A stretch of 5,765 bases of DNA from Gammaproteobacteria bacterium (lineage in GTDB: Bacteria > Pseudomonadota > Gammaproteobacteria > SZUA-229). The position numbers were made by a program, and so were the translations under genes. Each line of letters begins with the position of its first letter. The first letter of the stretch is position 1. Under the pieces are notes generated by a model, which saw only the letters and a list, made by a program, of their open reading frames with translations, was not told where the DNA came from and did no database searches. The stretch is taken from NCBI GenBank assembly GCA_027858635.1, contig JAQICG010000253.1, positions 1 to 5,765 of the forward strand, in the 5' to 3' direction. Shown here one piece after another: positions 5,521 through 5,765 of the stretch.

Positions 5521-5765
<245 letters not shown>

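Overview
The window looks like a proteobacterial chromosome, probably a gammaproteobacterium. The evidence is two housekeeping-type genes at the edges (glutamate synthase large chain and catalase-peroxidase KatG) and an extragenic palindrome built on TGTAGGTKCGAATTYATTCG, a style common in gammaproteobacteria. The species cannot be named from the sequence.

Layout. (1) 1-878, minus strand: the N-terminal glutaminase part of a glutamate synthase large subunit, cut by the window edge. (2) 879-1575: a 697-bp gap with a possible promoter and leader hairpin for that gene, a CGCAGAG mini-repeat, a REPIN-like paired palindrome and a possible decayed coding scrap. (3) 1576-2301, plus strand: an intact gene for a NYN-domain (PIN-like) putative RNase with a C-terminal OST-HTH/LOTUS-like RNA-binding domain, starting at GTG behind a strong ribosome binding site. 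(4) 2302-2511: an AT-rich spacer with an inverted repeat and a second copy of a motif also found upstream of the NYN gene. (5) 2512-4617, plus strand: a markedly AT-rich gene for a large P-loop NTPase (Walker A, Walker B, an NPR-like sensor, a zinc ribbon and a C-terminal winged helix). It is interrupted by one in-frame TAA at codon 95. (6) 4618-5523: about 900 bp of non-coding DNA packed with palindromes, including a hairpin cluster with an enclosing 9-bp stem, a 36-bp tandem repeat and an inverted third copy. (7) 5524-5765, plus strand: the N-terminus of katG, with a good ribosome binding site and an inverted repeat over its likely -10 box.

The middle block (about 1.5-4.6 kb) reads as an acquired accessory island between two core genes. 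A NYN-LOTUS nuclease and an NTPase with DNA- or RNA-binding appendages suggest nucleic-acid surveillance or defence. That role is inference from domain content only. The premature stop makes the NTPase a probable pseudogene in this strain, unless the base is a sequencing error. The repeat-rich tract downstream is the part of the window least explained by known features.
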